A stretch of 64,000 nucleotides of DNA. It comes from JAEUMD01 sp044222395. Lineage in GTDB: Bacteria > Pseudomonadota > Alphaproteobacteria > Rhizobiales > Hyphomicrobiaceae. Where the stretch lies: assembly GCA_044222395.1 (NCBI GenBank), contig JBGANK010000012.1, forward strand, positions 1 to 64,000. Reading direction: 5' to 3'. The position numbers and the translations under genes are program-made. A model generated the notes under the pieces. That model saw nothing but the letters and a program-made list of their open reading frames with translations. It was not told the origin of the DNA and did no database searches. Shown here in pieces: positions 25,620-34,571 of the stretch. Position 1 is the first letter of the stretch, and every line of letters begins with the position of its first letter.

Positions 25620-26711
25620 TCAGCCACTGCGCGCGCGATCGCCCCCAGTTGCAAACGCCGCTTGCAGCAGCGCATCGCATCGCTCGCCGTCCCTAGAATC
25701 GAGAACGAGCCGAATGGGCAGCGCCCGCGCCAATTGGGCAAGACGTGTGGCAGCAGCACCGGCCCCTTCGAGCCGCACCAGATCCTTCTCCGTCGTGACG
25801 AGCTGGGCGCCGGCCTGCTCGGCCCGCGAAAGCAGATGTTCTGCATCGCGCTCGCTGAAGGCGTGGTGATCCTTGAACGCGAAGCGCTCGACGATCCTGC
25901 CGCCGCATCGCTCCACCATCTGAAAGAAGCGCTGCGGATTGGCGATGCCGGCAAAGGCAATAAGCGGCCGCGCGCCAAGCCAGTCGAGAACGCCGTCGGG
26001 TTGTGTGCGTGCCGCCAACACCGGCCCGTGAAACTCGTTCCGCAGCCTCTCCAGCCACGAGCCCTCTCTTGACGCCGACAAGCTTTCGTTGCCGCTGTCG
26101 GCTGCTGCATCCGGCATCGGATCGTTGACCAGAATGGCGTCGGCAAGTCCGAGCTGAACCTCGATCGGCGCGCGCAGCGGCCCTGCCGGTATTACCAGAC
26201 CGTTGCCGAGCCCGCGTTTCGCATCGACGATGGCGATCGACAGGTCCTTCGCGAGTTGCGGGTTCTGCAGTCCGTCGTCCATGACGATGACGGTCGGCGC
26301 AACCGCGGACTGTTCGATCGCGATCGCACCGGCACGACGGTCGCGCGCGATCAGCGTCGGCGCGATGCGCTGGAGCAGCAGCGGCTCGTCGCCGACCTCG
26401 GCTGCCGTGTCGCGACCGCCGTCAACCCAGTGCGGACCCTGCGTGCGCCCGCCATAGCCGCGCGACAGGATCGCCGGCCGCTCGCCCATGTCCTGCAGCC
26501 GCTGCACGATATGCATGGTGAAGGGCGTCTTGCCGGTGCCACCCGCCGTGAAATTTCCCACGCAAATGACCGGCAGGCGCGAGCGGTAGCGCGGGGTGTT
26601 GGTCAGCCGCGCCTTGGCCCGCCACCCGTAGAGGCTCGCTAGCGGACGCAGCAGGCGCGCCATCGCCGTGTCGGCCGGTCCGTACCACCAGGATGGCTCA
26701 TCAAGAGGCAC
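25620..26711 (-). CDS. lpxK: Tetraacyldisaccharide 4'-kinase
   Basis: LpxK phosphorylates the 4' position of the lipid A disaccharide at the inner face of the inner membrane. The 363-residue product has an N-terminal membrane-associated helix and the P-loop GNFTAGGTGKTP, followed by LSRGYGGR, DDGLQNP, VVDAKRGLGNG-like IVDAKRGLGNG, and RAPIEVQLGLADA. It starts at a GTG that overlaps the end of the acyltransferase-KDO transferase gene (stop at 26701), so the two are translationally coupled. The 21-bp gap to DUF2093 is convergent. Confidence 0.93.
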   Translation of the reverse strand: MPLDEPSWWYGPADTAMARLLRPLASLYGWRAKARLTNTPRYRSRLPVICVGNFTAGGTGKTPFTMHIVQRLQDMGERPAILSRGYGGRTQGPHWVDGGRDTAAEVGDEPLLLQRIAPTLIARDRRAGAIAIEQSAVAPTVIVMDDGLQNPQLAKDLSIAIVDAKRGLGNGLVIPAGPLRAPIEVQLGLADAILVNDPMPDAAADSGNESLSASREGSWLERLRNEFHGPVLAARTQPDGVLDWLGARPLIAFAGIANPQRFFQMVERCGGRIVERFAFKDHHAFSERDAEHLLSRAEQAGAQLVTTEKDLVRLEGAGAAATRLAQLARALPIRLVLDSRDGERCDALLQAAFATGGDRARSG

Positions 26712-28731
26712 GGCTCAGCCCGCCGTGCAGTGCCAGCATGTCGAGCACCGTGCGCGTCGTCAATTCGAGCGCACCCGACAGGCCCGCGAGCGCTGTCTGC
26801 GCTCCCTTTTGTGCTCGCGCCAGTTGCGCACCGTCGCTCAACAGCGCATCGGCGGCTTTGGCAAGCGTCTCCGAGTCCGTCACGACGCGGGCACCGCCAT
26901 TCCGGATCAACGCTTCGTAGCTGTCCGTGAAGTTGTGCGTATGAGGTCCGGTCAGAACCGCCGCGCCGAGCCGCACCGCCTCGATCGGATTCTGCCCGCC
27001 GTGCGGAATGAGCGATCCGCCGATGACCGCGATCGGGCACAGCGTGTAGAACGTGCCCAGTTCGCCGATCGTGTCGGCGACATAGACGTGTGTGCCTTCC
27101 GCGGGAACCGCACCTGTGGCGCGACGGCAGGCATTCAATCCCTCGTCCGCGAGCATGGCTGCGATCGCCGGTCCGCGCTCGGGATGACGCGGCACGATGA
27201 CGAGCAGCAGGCCCGCATGCTTTGCGGCCAGCAGCTTGTAGGCGGCCACCACCTGCTCGTCCTCGCCCGGATGGGTGCTCGCCGCCAGCAGCATCGGCCG
27301 AGACCGGACCGCAACCCGCAGCCGCTCGAGTTCTCGCATGTCGACGGGCGGCGGTGGCGAATCGATCTTCAGGTTGCCGCTTATCACCACATTGCGCGCG
27401 CCCAGTAGCGAGAACGATCGCGACAGCCGCTCGTTCTGCGCCAGGATCACGGAGAAGCGGCTGAACAGGGCGAGCGCCATCCTGCCATTGCGGCGCCAGC
27501 GCTTGAAACTGCGTGCCGACATGCGGGCATTGATCAAAGCCAGCGGGATCTTGTGCGCCGACGTTTCGAGGATCAGGTTGGGCCAGATTTCAGATTCTGT
27601 GAAAATTGCCAGATCCGGCTTCCAGTGGTCGAGGAAGCGGCGCACGTAGCGCGGTGTATCGAGCGGCACGAACTGGTGCAGCCCGATCGGTCCGATGCGC
27701 TGGGTTGCAAGCTCGGCCGACGTTCGGGTGCCCGTTGTCAGCAGGAATCGCAAATCCGGCCGCGCCTCGCTCATCTTCGTGATGACGGGCAATGCCGCGT
27801 TGGTCTCGCCGATGCTCGCAGCGTGCGCCCACACCAACTGGCCCGTTGGCCGCGCTGCCGAGGCAATACCGTAGCGCTCGTTGCGACGCGCTGCGACTTC
27901 CTTCCCCTGCCGCGCCCGAAGCGCAAGCCAGGCTGGCAGCAGCGGCTCGACCACGCGCGTTACGGCGCGATAGGTCTTCAATCGAAAACCTGGTTGCGGC
28001 AACGGCACGTCGGGACCCTGGGCCGCAGCAGGGGTTGCGCGCGCCACGTCTGCCCCGGCAAGCTGATACGCGCGCCGTGTTGCTTGATTGAGCGATCGCT
28101 CCAGGTTGCAACGCAGGCTCTCCAGCGTCTCAGGCGTCGCATCGCGCGGTACAGTGATTGGTGTGCCGCCGACCGCCACCAGCGTCGAGTGCGGCAGGTT
28201 GATCGTCATGCGGCTCCAGGTGTTGAGCGACAGGAACCGCGACGTCGCCACTGCAACGGGAATAATCGGCCGCCCCGACAGCCGGGCGAGCGTGATGATG
28301 CCCTCGCCAGCCCGTCGCGCGGGGCCTGGCGGCACGTCCGCCGTCATGCAGATCGACGCGCCGTCGGCCAGCGCCTTGACGGCCAGCCTGAGCGCCTGCG
28401 CCCCGCCCTTGTCCTTACGCCGCCCGCCGGCGCCGGCGCCACGGATGAGCTCTGTGCCAAGCTCCGCCAGCGCATTGCCAATCAGCTCCGCGTCGCCATG
28501 CCGTGCCACCATCGCCTTGACCGGCGCGTTATGTGTGTTGAGGGTCGAAACCATCATGAACTGGCCGTGCCAGAAGGCTATGATGGCCGGGTGTGCGCCA
28601 TACATCTGGTCGGGCAGGTCAGCGGGCTCGAACAGGCGCGAAGAGGTTCGCTCCACATGCCGGATGAGCCGCGCGATGGCACGCCCTGTCGATGCTGAAA
28701 TTTTCAATGATTTCAATGGTGAGCGTGCCAT
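26701..28731 (-). CDS. waaA: Fusion: DUF374 lysophospholipid-type acyltransferase + 3-deoxy-D-manno-octulosonic acid transferase
   Basis: One uninterrupted frame of 676 residues covers two enzymes. Residues about 1-215 are a DUF374 acyltransferase: IIAFWHGQFMMVS, GARRKDKGGAQAL-like segment, SICMTADVPPGPARRAGEG, LSGRPIIPVAVATSR. Residues about 245-676 are the KDO transferase (WaaA/KdtA), which adds KDO to lipid IVA: VWAHAASIGETNAALPVI, ESEIWPNLI, NARMSARSF, ASTHPGEDEQV, VPRHPERG, and GGSLIPHGGQNPIEA. The junction near ATRRAYQLAGADVAR contains no stop or ATG. Related bacteria usually have two adjacent genes here, so this looks like a gene fusion; internal initiation at a GTG cannot be excluded. 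The start could be this ATG (MARSPLKS) or a TTG at 28797. lpxK follows, overlapping. Confidence 0.88.
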   Translation of the reverse strand: MARSPLKSLKISASTGRAIARLIRHVERTSSRLFEPADLPDQMYGAHPAIIAFWHGQFMMVSTLNTHNAPVKAMVARHGDAELIGNALAELGTELIRGAGAGGRRKDKGGAQALRLAVKALADGASICMTADVPPGPARRAGEGIITLARLSGRPIIPVAVATSRFLSLNTWSRMTINLPHSTLVAVGGTPITVPRDATPETLESLRCNLERSLNQATRRAYQLAGADVARATPAAAQGPDVPLPQPGFRLKTYRAVTRVVEPLLPAWLALRARQGKEVAARRNERYGIASAARPTGQLVWAHAASIGETNAALPVITKMSEARPDLRFLLTTGTRTSAELATQRIGPIGLHQFVPLDTPRYVRRFLDHWKPDLAIFTESEIWPNLILETSAHKIPLALINARMSARSFKRWRRNGRMALALFSRFSVILAQNERLSRSFSLLGARNVVISGNLKIDSPPPPVDMRELERLRVAVRSRPMLLAASTHPGEDEQVVAAYKLLAAKHAGLLLVIVPRHPERGPAIAAMLADEGLNACRRATGAVPAEGTHVYVADTIGELGTFYTLCPIAVIGGSLIPHGGQNPIEAVRLGAAVLTGPHTHNFTDSYEALIRNGGARVVTDSETLAKAADALLSDGAQLARAQKGAQTALAGLSGALELTTRTVLDMLALHGGLSRAS

Positions 28732-28912
28732 GCCGCTGGGGCGCCTCGACGGTCTGCCAGGGTAGCTTGGGAGAAGGCGGTTGAATGCCTTGCGCAAGGT
28801 TCCTATAGCGCTTAATTAGCGAAAGCAATGAACTCGCGCACGTCCGTTGTCCATTGCGGTGGACGGCTTTCGCATCGAAGATCGCGGCGTAGTGTTGGCT
28901 GGATAGGGGTTG

Positions 28913-29650
28913 ATGGCAACGCTCTTGAAGCAGTCACGCCGGGCGGTGCGGCGGCGGACAGATCGGCTGCGACAATTGCTTGTCGAGCGGACGCCCGGCT
29001 GGGCACGCAAGCGTTTCGGCAGGCCCGCGGCTTATGCCGAGCTGATGTTTGTCGATCACGGCCTGTTTCGCGTGCTCTATCTTAACCGCCACCGCCTATC
29101 GCGCAACGCTTGGCGGGCGGCTCAGCCAGCCCCGCGTGACATCCGCCGCTTCGCCAAGGAGGGTGTACGCACGATCGTCAATCTGCGCGGCCCACGCGAC
29201 TGCTCGAGCTATGCGCTGGAGCAGGAGGCGTGTGACCGTCACGGGCTGCACCTCGTCAACTATCAGGTACGCTCGCGCGCCGCTCCGACCGTCGAGGAGA
29301 TCAAGGGCGCTGCCGCGCTGTTCGACAAGGTTGAATATCCGATCGTCATGCACTGCAAGTCGGGCGCCGATCGCGCCGGCCTGATGAGCGTTCTCTACAT
29401 GCATTTCAAGGAGGGGATGCCGATCGCCGAGGCCAAGCGCCAGCTGTCGATCCGCTTCGGCCATTTCCGCCAGGCCGACACCGGCGTCCTCGATCACTTT
29501 TTCGATCGCTACTTGGCCGACAACGTGCGCCGGCCGATGCCGTTCATGCAATGGGTGGAGACCGCCTATGATCCCGACGAGGTCAAAGCGAGCTTCCACG
29601 CCAAGGGTTGGGCCAACCGCCTCGTCAATTCGATCCTGCGGCGCGAATAG
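28913..29650 (+). CDS. Dual-specificity-type tyrosine phosphatase family protein
   Basis: The 245-residue product has the CX5R loop HCKSGADRAG (Cys about residue 145) and the preceding general-acid region, the core of dual-specificity/PTP-like phosphatases. The N-terminus is basic (KQSRRAVRRRTDRLRQ), possibly membrane-associating. Substrate is unknown; proteins of this type near lipid A genes may act on lipids or phosphorylated sugars, but that is inference from position. It is divergent from the acyltransferase-KDO transferase gene. ATG at 28913 is preceded by AGGGG, although spacing is short. Confidence 0.8.
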   Translation: MATLLKQSRRAVRRRTDRLRQLLVERTPGWARKRFGRPAAYAELMFVDHGLFRVLYLNRHRLSRNAWRAAQPAPRDIRRFAKEGVRTIVNLRGPRDCSSYALEQEACDRHGLHLVNYQVRSRAAPTVEEIKGAAALFDKVEYPIVMHCKSGADRAGLMSVLYMHFKEGMPIAEAKRQLSIRFGHFRQADTGVLDHFFDRYLADNVRRPMPFMQWVETAYDPDEVKASFHAKGWANRLVNSILRRE

Positions 29651-29697
29651 AGCATGTTTAGCTGAAGTGTGCGCCGTTCAGCGTGAAAAGCATGCTC
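29650..29697. repeat. TAGAGCATG...CATGCTC nested palindrome
   Basis: An outer inverted repeat GAGCATG/CATGCTC encloses an inner one, GCTGAA/TTCAGC. It starts immediately at the stop codon of the phosphatase gene. This is the family of short 'TAGAGCATG' intergenic repeats common in Rhizobiales, and its ends resemble those of the 126-bp element. It could also act as a weak transcript-end hairpin. Confidence 0.6.
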
Positions 29698-29782
29698 AAA
29701 TAAAGAGATGGAGTGCGATCGCGTCTCGATCATAGGCGAACAAGCTCTAAGTGAATCGCGAGTAGTCCGATCGATCGCTGCC

Positions 29783-31618
29783 TCAGCCGCTTTCGTCCGT
29801 CAGCAGCTGCGAGCGCACCAGGTCGGCATAGATTCCACCGTGGGCTATGAGCGCGCCGTGCTTACCCGTCTCTATGATGCGGCCCTGTTCCATCACGCAG
29901 ATGAGGTCCGCGTTGCGCACGGTTGACAGCCGGTGCGCGATGACCAGCGTCGTGCGCCCTTCCGTGAACTTGTCGAGCGCGGCGTGCACCAGCCTCTCCG
30001 ACTGCGTATCAAGGGCGCTCGTAGCCTCGTCCAGCAGCAGGATCGGCGCGTTCTTCAGGATCGCGCGCGCCAGCGTGACGCGTTGCCGCTGGCCGCCCGA
30101 CAGTCGCAGTCCGCGGTCGCCGATCGACGTGTCGTAACCCGCCGGCAGCTCCAGGATGAAATCATGCGCGGCCGCCGCCTTCGCTGCCGCGACGATCTCC
30201 TCTTCGCTGGCGTCGAGCCGGCCCAGCACGATGTTGGCGCGGATCGTATCGTCGAACAGTGTCACGTCCTGGCTGACGATTGAGATCGCCTTGCGCAGCG
30301 ACAGTAGCGTCGTTTCATCGATCCGTTGTCCGTCGATCAGGATTGCACCGCTGGTGACGTCGAACAGCCGCGGCACCAGGTTGATGAGCGTCGACTTGCC
30401 GGCACCCGACCGGCCGACCAGCGCGACCGTGGTCCCGCCGGCGACGTCGAGCGTCAGGTTCTTCACCGCATGTTCACGGGAATCGCCGCCATAGATGAAG
30501 GATACATCTTCGAAACGGATGTTGCCGGCGCTCACTATCAGAGGCTTTGCGCCGGGCCGGTCGACCACCGTCGGCTTCTCGTCGAGCAGCGCGTAGACGT
30601 TCTCCGCGGCCGCCAGTGCCTCCTGCACCTTTCCGGCGAGATTGCCGATGGCGCGGATCGGCTGCGCCGCCATCAGCAAGGCAGTGACGAACCCCATGAA
30701 GTCGCCGACCGTCGAGGTTCCGTTGGCAATCCGCCAGTACGCGAACGCGATCACGCCTGCCACGGCAATCCCGCCGAACGCTTCCAGCATCGGGTCGAGC
30801 CGCGCCTTGTTGCGCACCGCCTTCATCCTGAGCCGGAACACCTCCTCGAAAGATGCATTGACGCGCTTGGACGCATAGTCCTCCAGGTGGAACGACTTGA
30901 TGAGCCGGGTTCCCGACAGCTTCTCCGAAAGCTCGGCGGTCATTTGTCCGAGCTCCGCCTGCGTGCGCTTCGCCACTTTGCGCAGCCGCTCGGAAATGAT
31001 CATGATCGGCAGGGCGGCGAGCGGATAGACGCCGAGCACGATGAGCGACATCGCCCAGTCGAGATAGACCATCGTCCCCACCAGCACGACGATCGACAGG
31101 GTGTCGCGCACAGTCGTGCTGAGGCCCGCCATCACCCCCTGCTCCAGGTAGCCGACATCGTTGGTCAACCGCGACATCAGCCGTCCCGGCGTCTCCCGCG
31201 ACAAACGCGCGAAATCCGCGTGCATCAAGTGGCTGAACATCTTCTGCTGCAGGTCGGTGCTGAGCCGGGCGACGATGCGGCTCGAGGTGACAGTGTGCAG
31301 ATAAAGGAACACGCTGCGCACGGCTGTAATCAGCACGATCGCGCCGAGCACCAGCGGCAGCATCTGCGGCTCGCCCTTGAGCAGTGTGTCGAACGAGCTC
31401 TTGATGATGAGCGGGTAGGCGCCTGTCGCCGCCGCCAGGCAGGCCGTCAGCAGCAGCGCGAACAACAGGCTTTTCCAGCGTGGCCACACCCAGTCGTTGA
31501 GGAAGCGGCCAAGCAGATGCCGCGACTGGCTGTCAAATGCACGCGCACCCTTGCCGCCCACCGGGATGCCGGGCGAAGGGGTGGCGGCGTTGCCGGATGG
31601 AGGACTGCTCTTATCCAT
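29783..31618 (-). CDS. msbA: MsbA-type lipid A/ABC exporter (fused membrane and ATPase domains)
   Basis: A 611-residue half-transporter that should work as a homodimer flipping lipid A-core across the inner membrane. An N-terminal Pro/Ser/Gly-rich segment (1-35) is followed by six transmembrane helices (about 50-330) and an ATPase domain: Walker A GRSGAGKST, signature LSGGQRQR, Walker B ILLLDEATSA, and switch His in IAHRLSTV. Assignment to MsbA rather than another exporter rests on similarity of arrangement and the surrounding lipid A genes. GGAGG ten bases upstream supports MDKSSPPSG as the start. DUF4170 lies upstream in the same direction. Confidence 0.85.
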   Translation of the reverse strand: MDKSSPPSGNAATPSPGIPVGGKGARAFDSQSRHLLGRFLNDWVWPRWKSLLFALLLTACLAAATGAYPLIIKSSFDTLLKGEPQMLPLVLGAIVLITAVRSVFLYLHTVTSSRIVARLSTDLQQKMFSHLMHADFARLSRETPGRLMSRLTNDVGYLEQGVMAGLSTTVRDTLSIVVLVGTMVYLDWAMSLIVLGVYPLAALPIMIISERLRKVAKRTQAELGQMTAELSEKLSGTRLIKSFHLEDYASKRVNASFEEVFRLRMKAVRNKARLDPMLEAFGGIAVAGVIAFAYWRIANGTSTVGDFMGFVTALLMAAQPIRAIGNLAGKVQEALAAAENVYALLDEKPTVVDRPGAKPLIVSAGNIRFEDVSFIYGGDSREHAVKNLTLDVAGGTTVALVGRSGAGKSTLINLVPRLFDVTSGAILIDGQRIDETTLLSLRKAISIVSQDVTLFDDTIRANIVLGRLDASEEEIVAAAKAAAAHDFILELPAGYDTSIGDRGLRLSGGQRQRVTLARAILKNAPILLLDEATSALDTQSERLVHAALDKFTEGRTTLVIAHRLSTVRNADLICVMEQGRIIETGKHGALIAHGGIYADLVRSQLLTDESG

Positions 31619-31753
31619 CGACACAAAGCCTCCAGCCTTGCCGCAAGGGCCGTGCCCGCGACGAGGCGCCGGCTGTGGCCCGCGGCATGATAGCAGTCGA
31701 GCCACCGCTTAACGTGCGCACTGCCGGAGTACCCTCTGCGATGGCCACCTCGA

Positions 31754-31999
31754 TCATGCCGTCGCTTGAGGATCGAGAAGCCTATGCAGGTGCACGATGA
31801 AATAGCGCATGTGTGCGTTGTCGACCGTTCGTTGCGCCGCACCTTTCCACGCTTTGTGCGCTTCCGCGTAGTTGGGGTAGATCCCGACGACGTCCAGATG
31901 GCTGAGGTCGCGGAAGGTGACGCCGTCGAGCTCGTCGAGTTCGCCGCCGAATACCAGATGCAGGAGCTGTTTGGGCTGGGCGTCTTGATTGCTGGCCAT
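31754..31999 (-). CDS. DUF4170 family protein
   Basis: An 81-residue protein with the pattern KQLLHLVFGGEL..., DLSHLDVVGIYPNYAEAHKAWKGAAQRTVDNAHMRYFIVHLHRLLDP, typical of DUF4170. The family is small, cytosolic and of unknown function, and in Rhizobiales it is regularly found beside KDO transferase, msbA and lpxK genes, as here; a role tied to lipid A synthesis is inferred from that. It lies 135 bp upstream of msbA. Confidence 0.85.
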   Translation of the reverse strand: MASNQDAQPKQLLHLVFGGELDELDGVTFRDLSHLDVVGIYPNYAEAHKAWKGAAQRTVDNAHMRYFIVHLHRLLDPQATA

Positions 32000-32049
32000 G
32001 AATGTCCGTTCCGATTCTGAGTGTGAACTGACGAGTCAAGCAACTCTTT

Positions 32050-32098
32050 GAGCAGGCCACAGCGACCGGCCTGATTGTTTCGAGTTGGGACCTGCTCC
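32050..32098. repeat. Decayed right half of the 126-bp repeat
   Basis: GAGCAGGCCACAG followed at the far end by ACCTGCTC matches the right half of the copy at 37964-38089 (inner inverted pair plus spacing) with several substitutions; the left half is missing. It lies in the 385-bp gap 32000-32384 between DUF4170 and ubiA, in which I see no gene. At about 32308-32335 a GC-rich imperfect hairpin (GGCGCG...CGCGCC) might end transcription, but no T-tract fits ubiA. Confidence 0.55.
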
Positions 32099-32384
32099 AG
32101 ATGCAGGCTACCTCGTCGGGTTCGATCAGCCAGTTGGCTGATACCAACAACAAGGCAACGTGGCTGGCGGTCCTGCCCAAGCACTTTGGCACGCCGGATA
32201 ACCGGCTGTTTACGCTAATGCTTAATCAAAACGGAAGTGGTTTGTGTCAAACTCAACGAATTGGTTCCCTTGACGAACCATGTAAGTCACAGACGAGGCG
32301 ACGGCGGCGCGGCAGGTCGGGGGGCCTGACGCGCCGTGCCTTTTGTCGCGCCGACGCCACCGTGGCCATCAGGCGGGTGAAGCG

Positions 32385-33371
32385 CTACCCCGCCCGCGAG
32401 CCCCAAATCACCAGCATATCGACCAGCAAACCCGCGAACAGCACCAATCCGGCATTGCGATTCGACCGGAAGCGTTTCAAGCAGTTGTCGGCGTCCGCGG
32501 TATCGAGCGTAAAAACCTGCCAGGCGAGGTGTCCGCCAACCAGGCCGAGCGCGGCAAGCGTGATGAGCTGTCCCCCGGCCGCCACCACGGCAATTCCCCA
32601 CAACATGAAAGCACCCAGATAGAATGCGCCGACCCAGGTTGGTGTTGCTTCGCCGAATTTGAGCGCCGTCGATTTGAGCCCGAGCATCAGGTCGTCCTCC
32701 TTGTCCTGATGCGCATAGATCGTGTCATACCCGATCGTCCACAGCACCGAGCCCGCATAAAGCGCCAGCGCAGGCAGCGCGAGAGACCCCTTGAGACTCG
32801 ACCAGCCGACCAGAGCCCCCCAATTGAAAGCCAGACCCAGCACCAGTTGCGGCCAGTACGTGAAGCGCTTCATGAACGGATAGATCAGCACGATCAGCAG
32901 TGAGCCGACCGCCAGACACATCGTGAAAACGTTGAACTGCATCAGAACCGCGAGGCCGGCCAGACCGAGGACCACCACGAATGCGATCGCTTGTCCGAGC
33001 GTCACTTGCCCTGACGGAATCGGCCGGCTCTTGGTCCGCGACACCTGTGCGTCGAAGTCGCGGTCGACGATGTCGTTATAGGCGCAGCCCGCCGCCCGCA
33101 TCACGAACGCACCGATGGCGAACAGGACGACGTACCATAGGTTGGGAAAAGGTTGGCCACTGTCGATCGCGGCCAGGCTCAGTGACCACCAGCACGGCAG
33201 CAGCAGCAGCCAAGTCCCGATCGGCCGGTCGGCGCGCGCCAGCCTCAGATAAGGCCGCCAACCTTCCGGGGCGTAGGTATCGACCCAGTTGCCCTTGGGC
33301 GCGTCGATGACCGGCGGCGGGACCTGGCTCTTGGAAGGCAGCATCGGGGCTTCTGGCGCAGGGCTCGGCAT
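32385..33371 (-). CDS. ubiA: 4-hydroxybenzoate polyprenyltransferase
   Basis: UbiA attaches the polyprenyl chain to 4-hydroxybenzoate in ubiquinone synthesis, in the inner membrane. The 328-residue protein has about eight helices and both Asp-rich prenyl-diphosphate motifs: NDIVDRDFD and DTIYAHQDKEDD. KSRPIPSGQ is also typical. About 40 hydrophilic residues precede the first helix. No strong ribosome-binding site is visible; MLPSKSQ nine codons in is an alternative start. It is divergent from rsmE. Confidence 0.93.
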   Translation of the reverse strand: MPSPAPEAPMLPSKSQVPPPVIDAPKGNWVDTYAPEGWRPYLRLARADRPIGTWLLLLPCWWSLSLAAIDSGQPFPNLWYVVLFAIGAFVMRAAGCAYNDIVDRDFDAQVSRTKSRPIPSGQVTLGQAIAFVVVLGLAGLAVLMQFNVFTMCLAVGSLLIVLIYPFMKRFTYWPQLVLGLAFNWGALVGWSSLKGSLALPALALYAGSVLWTIGYDTIYAHQDKEDDLMLGLKSTALKFGEATPTWVGAFYLGAFMLWGIAVVAAGGQLITLAALGLVGGHLAWQVFTLDTADADNCLKRFRSNRNAGLVLFAGLLVDMLVIWGSRAG

Positions 33372-33567
33372 TTCGTGATTCTGGTCTTGGGATGGTTGGA
33401 CATCCAGCTGGCCCGGAACCTAGTTACTTTCACGGCTGCAGGAAACCATTCTTAAGTCCGCTTGGCCTGCACGACTGCGATATTGCGCCGCTGTTACTGG
33501 CCGGTTCGGTCCGTATGGCCGGGTCATGAAGGTTTGCAGGCACACGCCGTTACGATATGACGCCGCC

Positions 33568-34332
33568 ATGGCGGTTCATGATTTTGATGCCCAGCGGCTC
33601 TGGATAGCGCATGATCTCGCGGCGGGCGGCGAGATAGCGCTGACGCGCGAGCAGTCGAACTATCTGCGCAATGTTCTGCGCATGGGCGATGGCGACAACA
33701 TTCTGGTGTTCAACGGCCATGATGGCGAATGGCGCGCGCGGTTGCGGCCGGTGGGCAAGCGCGACGGCGTTCTGGAGCTCGAAAGCCAGACCCGGCCGCA
33801 GGACGCACCGCCCAACCTCATCTACCTGTTCGCGCCACTGAAGCGCGCCCGTCTCGATTACATGGTTCAGAAGGCCGTCGAAATGGGCGTCGGCCGCCTC
33901 ATGCCCGTGCTGACGCGGCGCACGGTCGCCGAGCGCGTCAATTTGCAGCGTATGCGAGCCAACGCGATCGAGGCGGCCGAGCAGTGCGGGATCTTGAGCC
34001 TGCCCGACATCGAGGAGCCGCAACAGCTTGCCGCCGTGTTGGAGGATTGGCCCGACGACCTTCCGCTCGTTTTCTGCGATGAGGCCGCCACTGTCACGAA
34101 TCCACTCGATACGCTCCAGCGGCTGAAGGCAGGACGACCACCAGACGGCAAGATCGCCGTTCTTGTCGGGCCGGAAGGCGGCTTTGATCCGGCAGAGCGC
34201 CAGCAGCTGTTGCGCTTGCCATTCGTGATACCGCTGTCATTGGGACCGCGCATCATGCGCGCCGACACCGCTGCGGTAGCCGTGCTGGCGCTGATCAATG
34301 CGGCACTAGGCGATTGGTATCAGACGCCATGA
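33568..34332 (+). CDS. rsmE: 16S rRNA (uracil1498-N3)-methyltransferase
   Basis: RsmE is a SPOUT methyltransferase that modifies U1498 of 16S rRNA. The 254-residue protein has the N-terminal PUA-like domain (LTREQSNYLRNVLRMGDGD) and the SPOUT knot: VLVGPEGGFDPAE and SLGPRIMRADTAAVAVLAL. I chose the ATG at MAVHDFDAQRL, which matches the family start; an ATG at 33526 would add 14 residues without homology. Divergent from ubiA across about 200 bp. Confidence 0.93.
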   Translation: MAVHDFDAQRLWIAHDLAAGGEIALTREQSNYLRNVLRMGDGDNILVFNGHDGEWRARLRPVGKRDGVLELESQTRPQDAPPNLIYLFAPLKRARLDYMVQKAVEMGVGRLMPVLTRRTVAERVNLQRMRANAIEAAEQCGILSLPDIEEPQQLAAVLEDWPDDLPLVFCDEAATVTNPLDTLQRLKAGRPPDGKIAVLVGPEGGFDPAERQQLLRLPFVIPLSLGPRIMRADTAAVAVLALINAALGDWYQTP

Positions 34333-34571
34333 TGCTGCCGCAGTGACTCTCGAACATCTGTGGCTGCAAGTCGAATGCGGGGCTGCGGATTATGCTCGCG
34401 GCGTTCGCATCGAATTGCAGGGGTTGGGGGAAGACGGGTCGGGGGACGGGCTGCGTTCTTGGTACTCGGTATTGGCCGCTCGATGGACCATCGGGCTTCG
34501 ATCATCGGCTCTCCCGAACGCAGTTCGGCGGCACACGCGGAAGGTGCCGCCAGTCCCGTGAGTGTCGCGTC

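Noticed and set aside
32300..32345. Terminator after ubiA
   Set aside because: The GC-rich hairpin is imperfect and no T-run lies on the minus-strand side.
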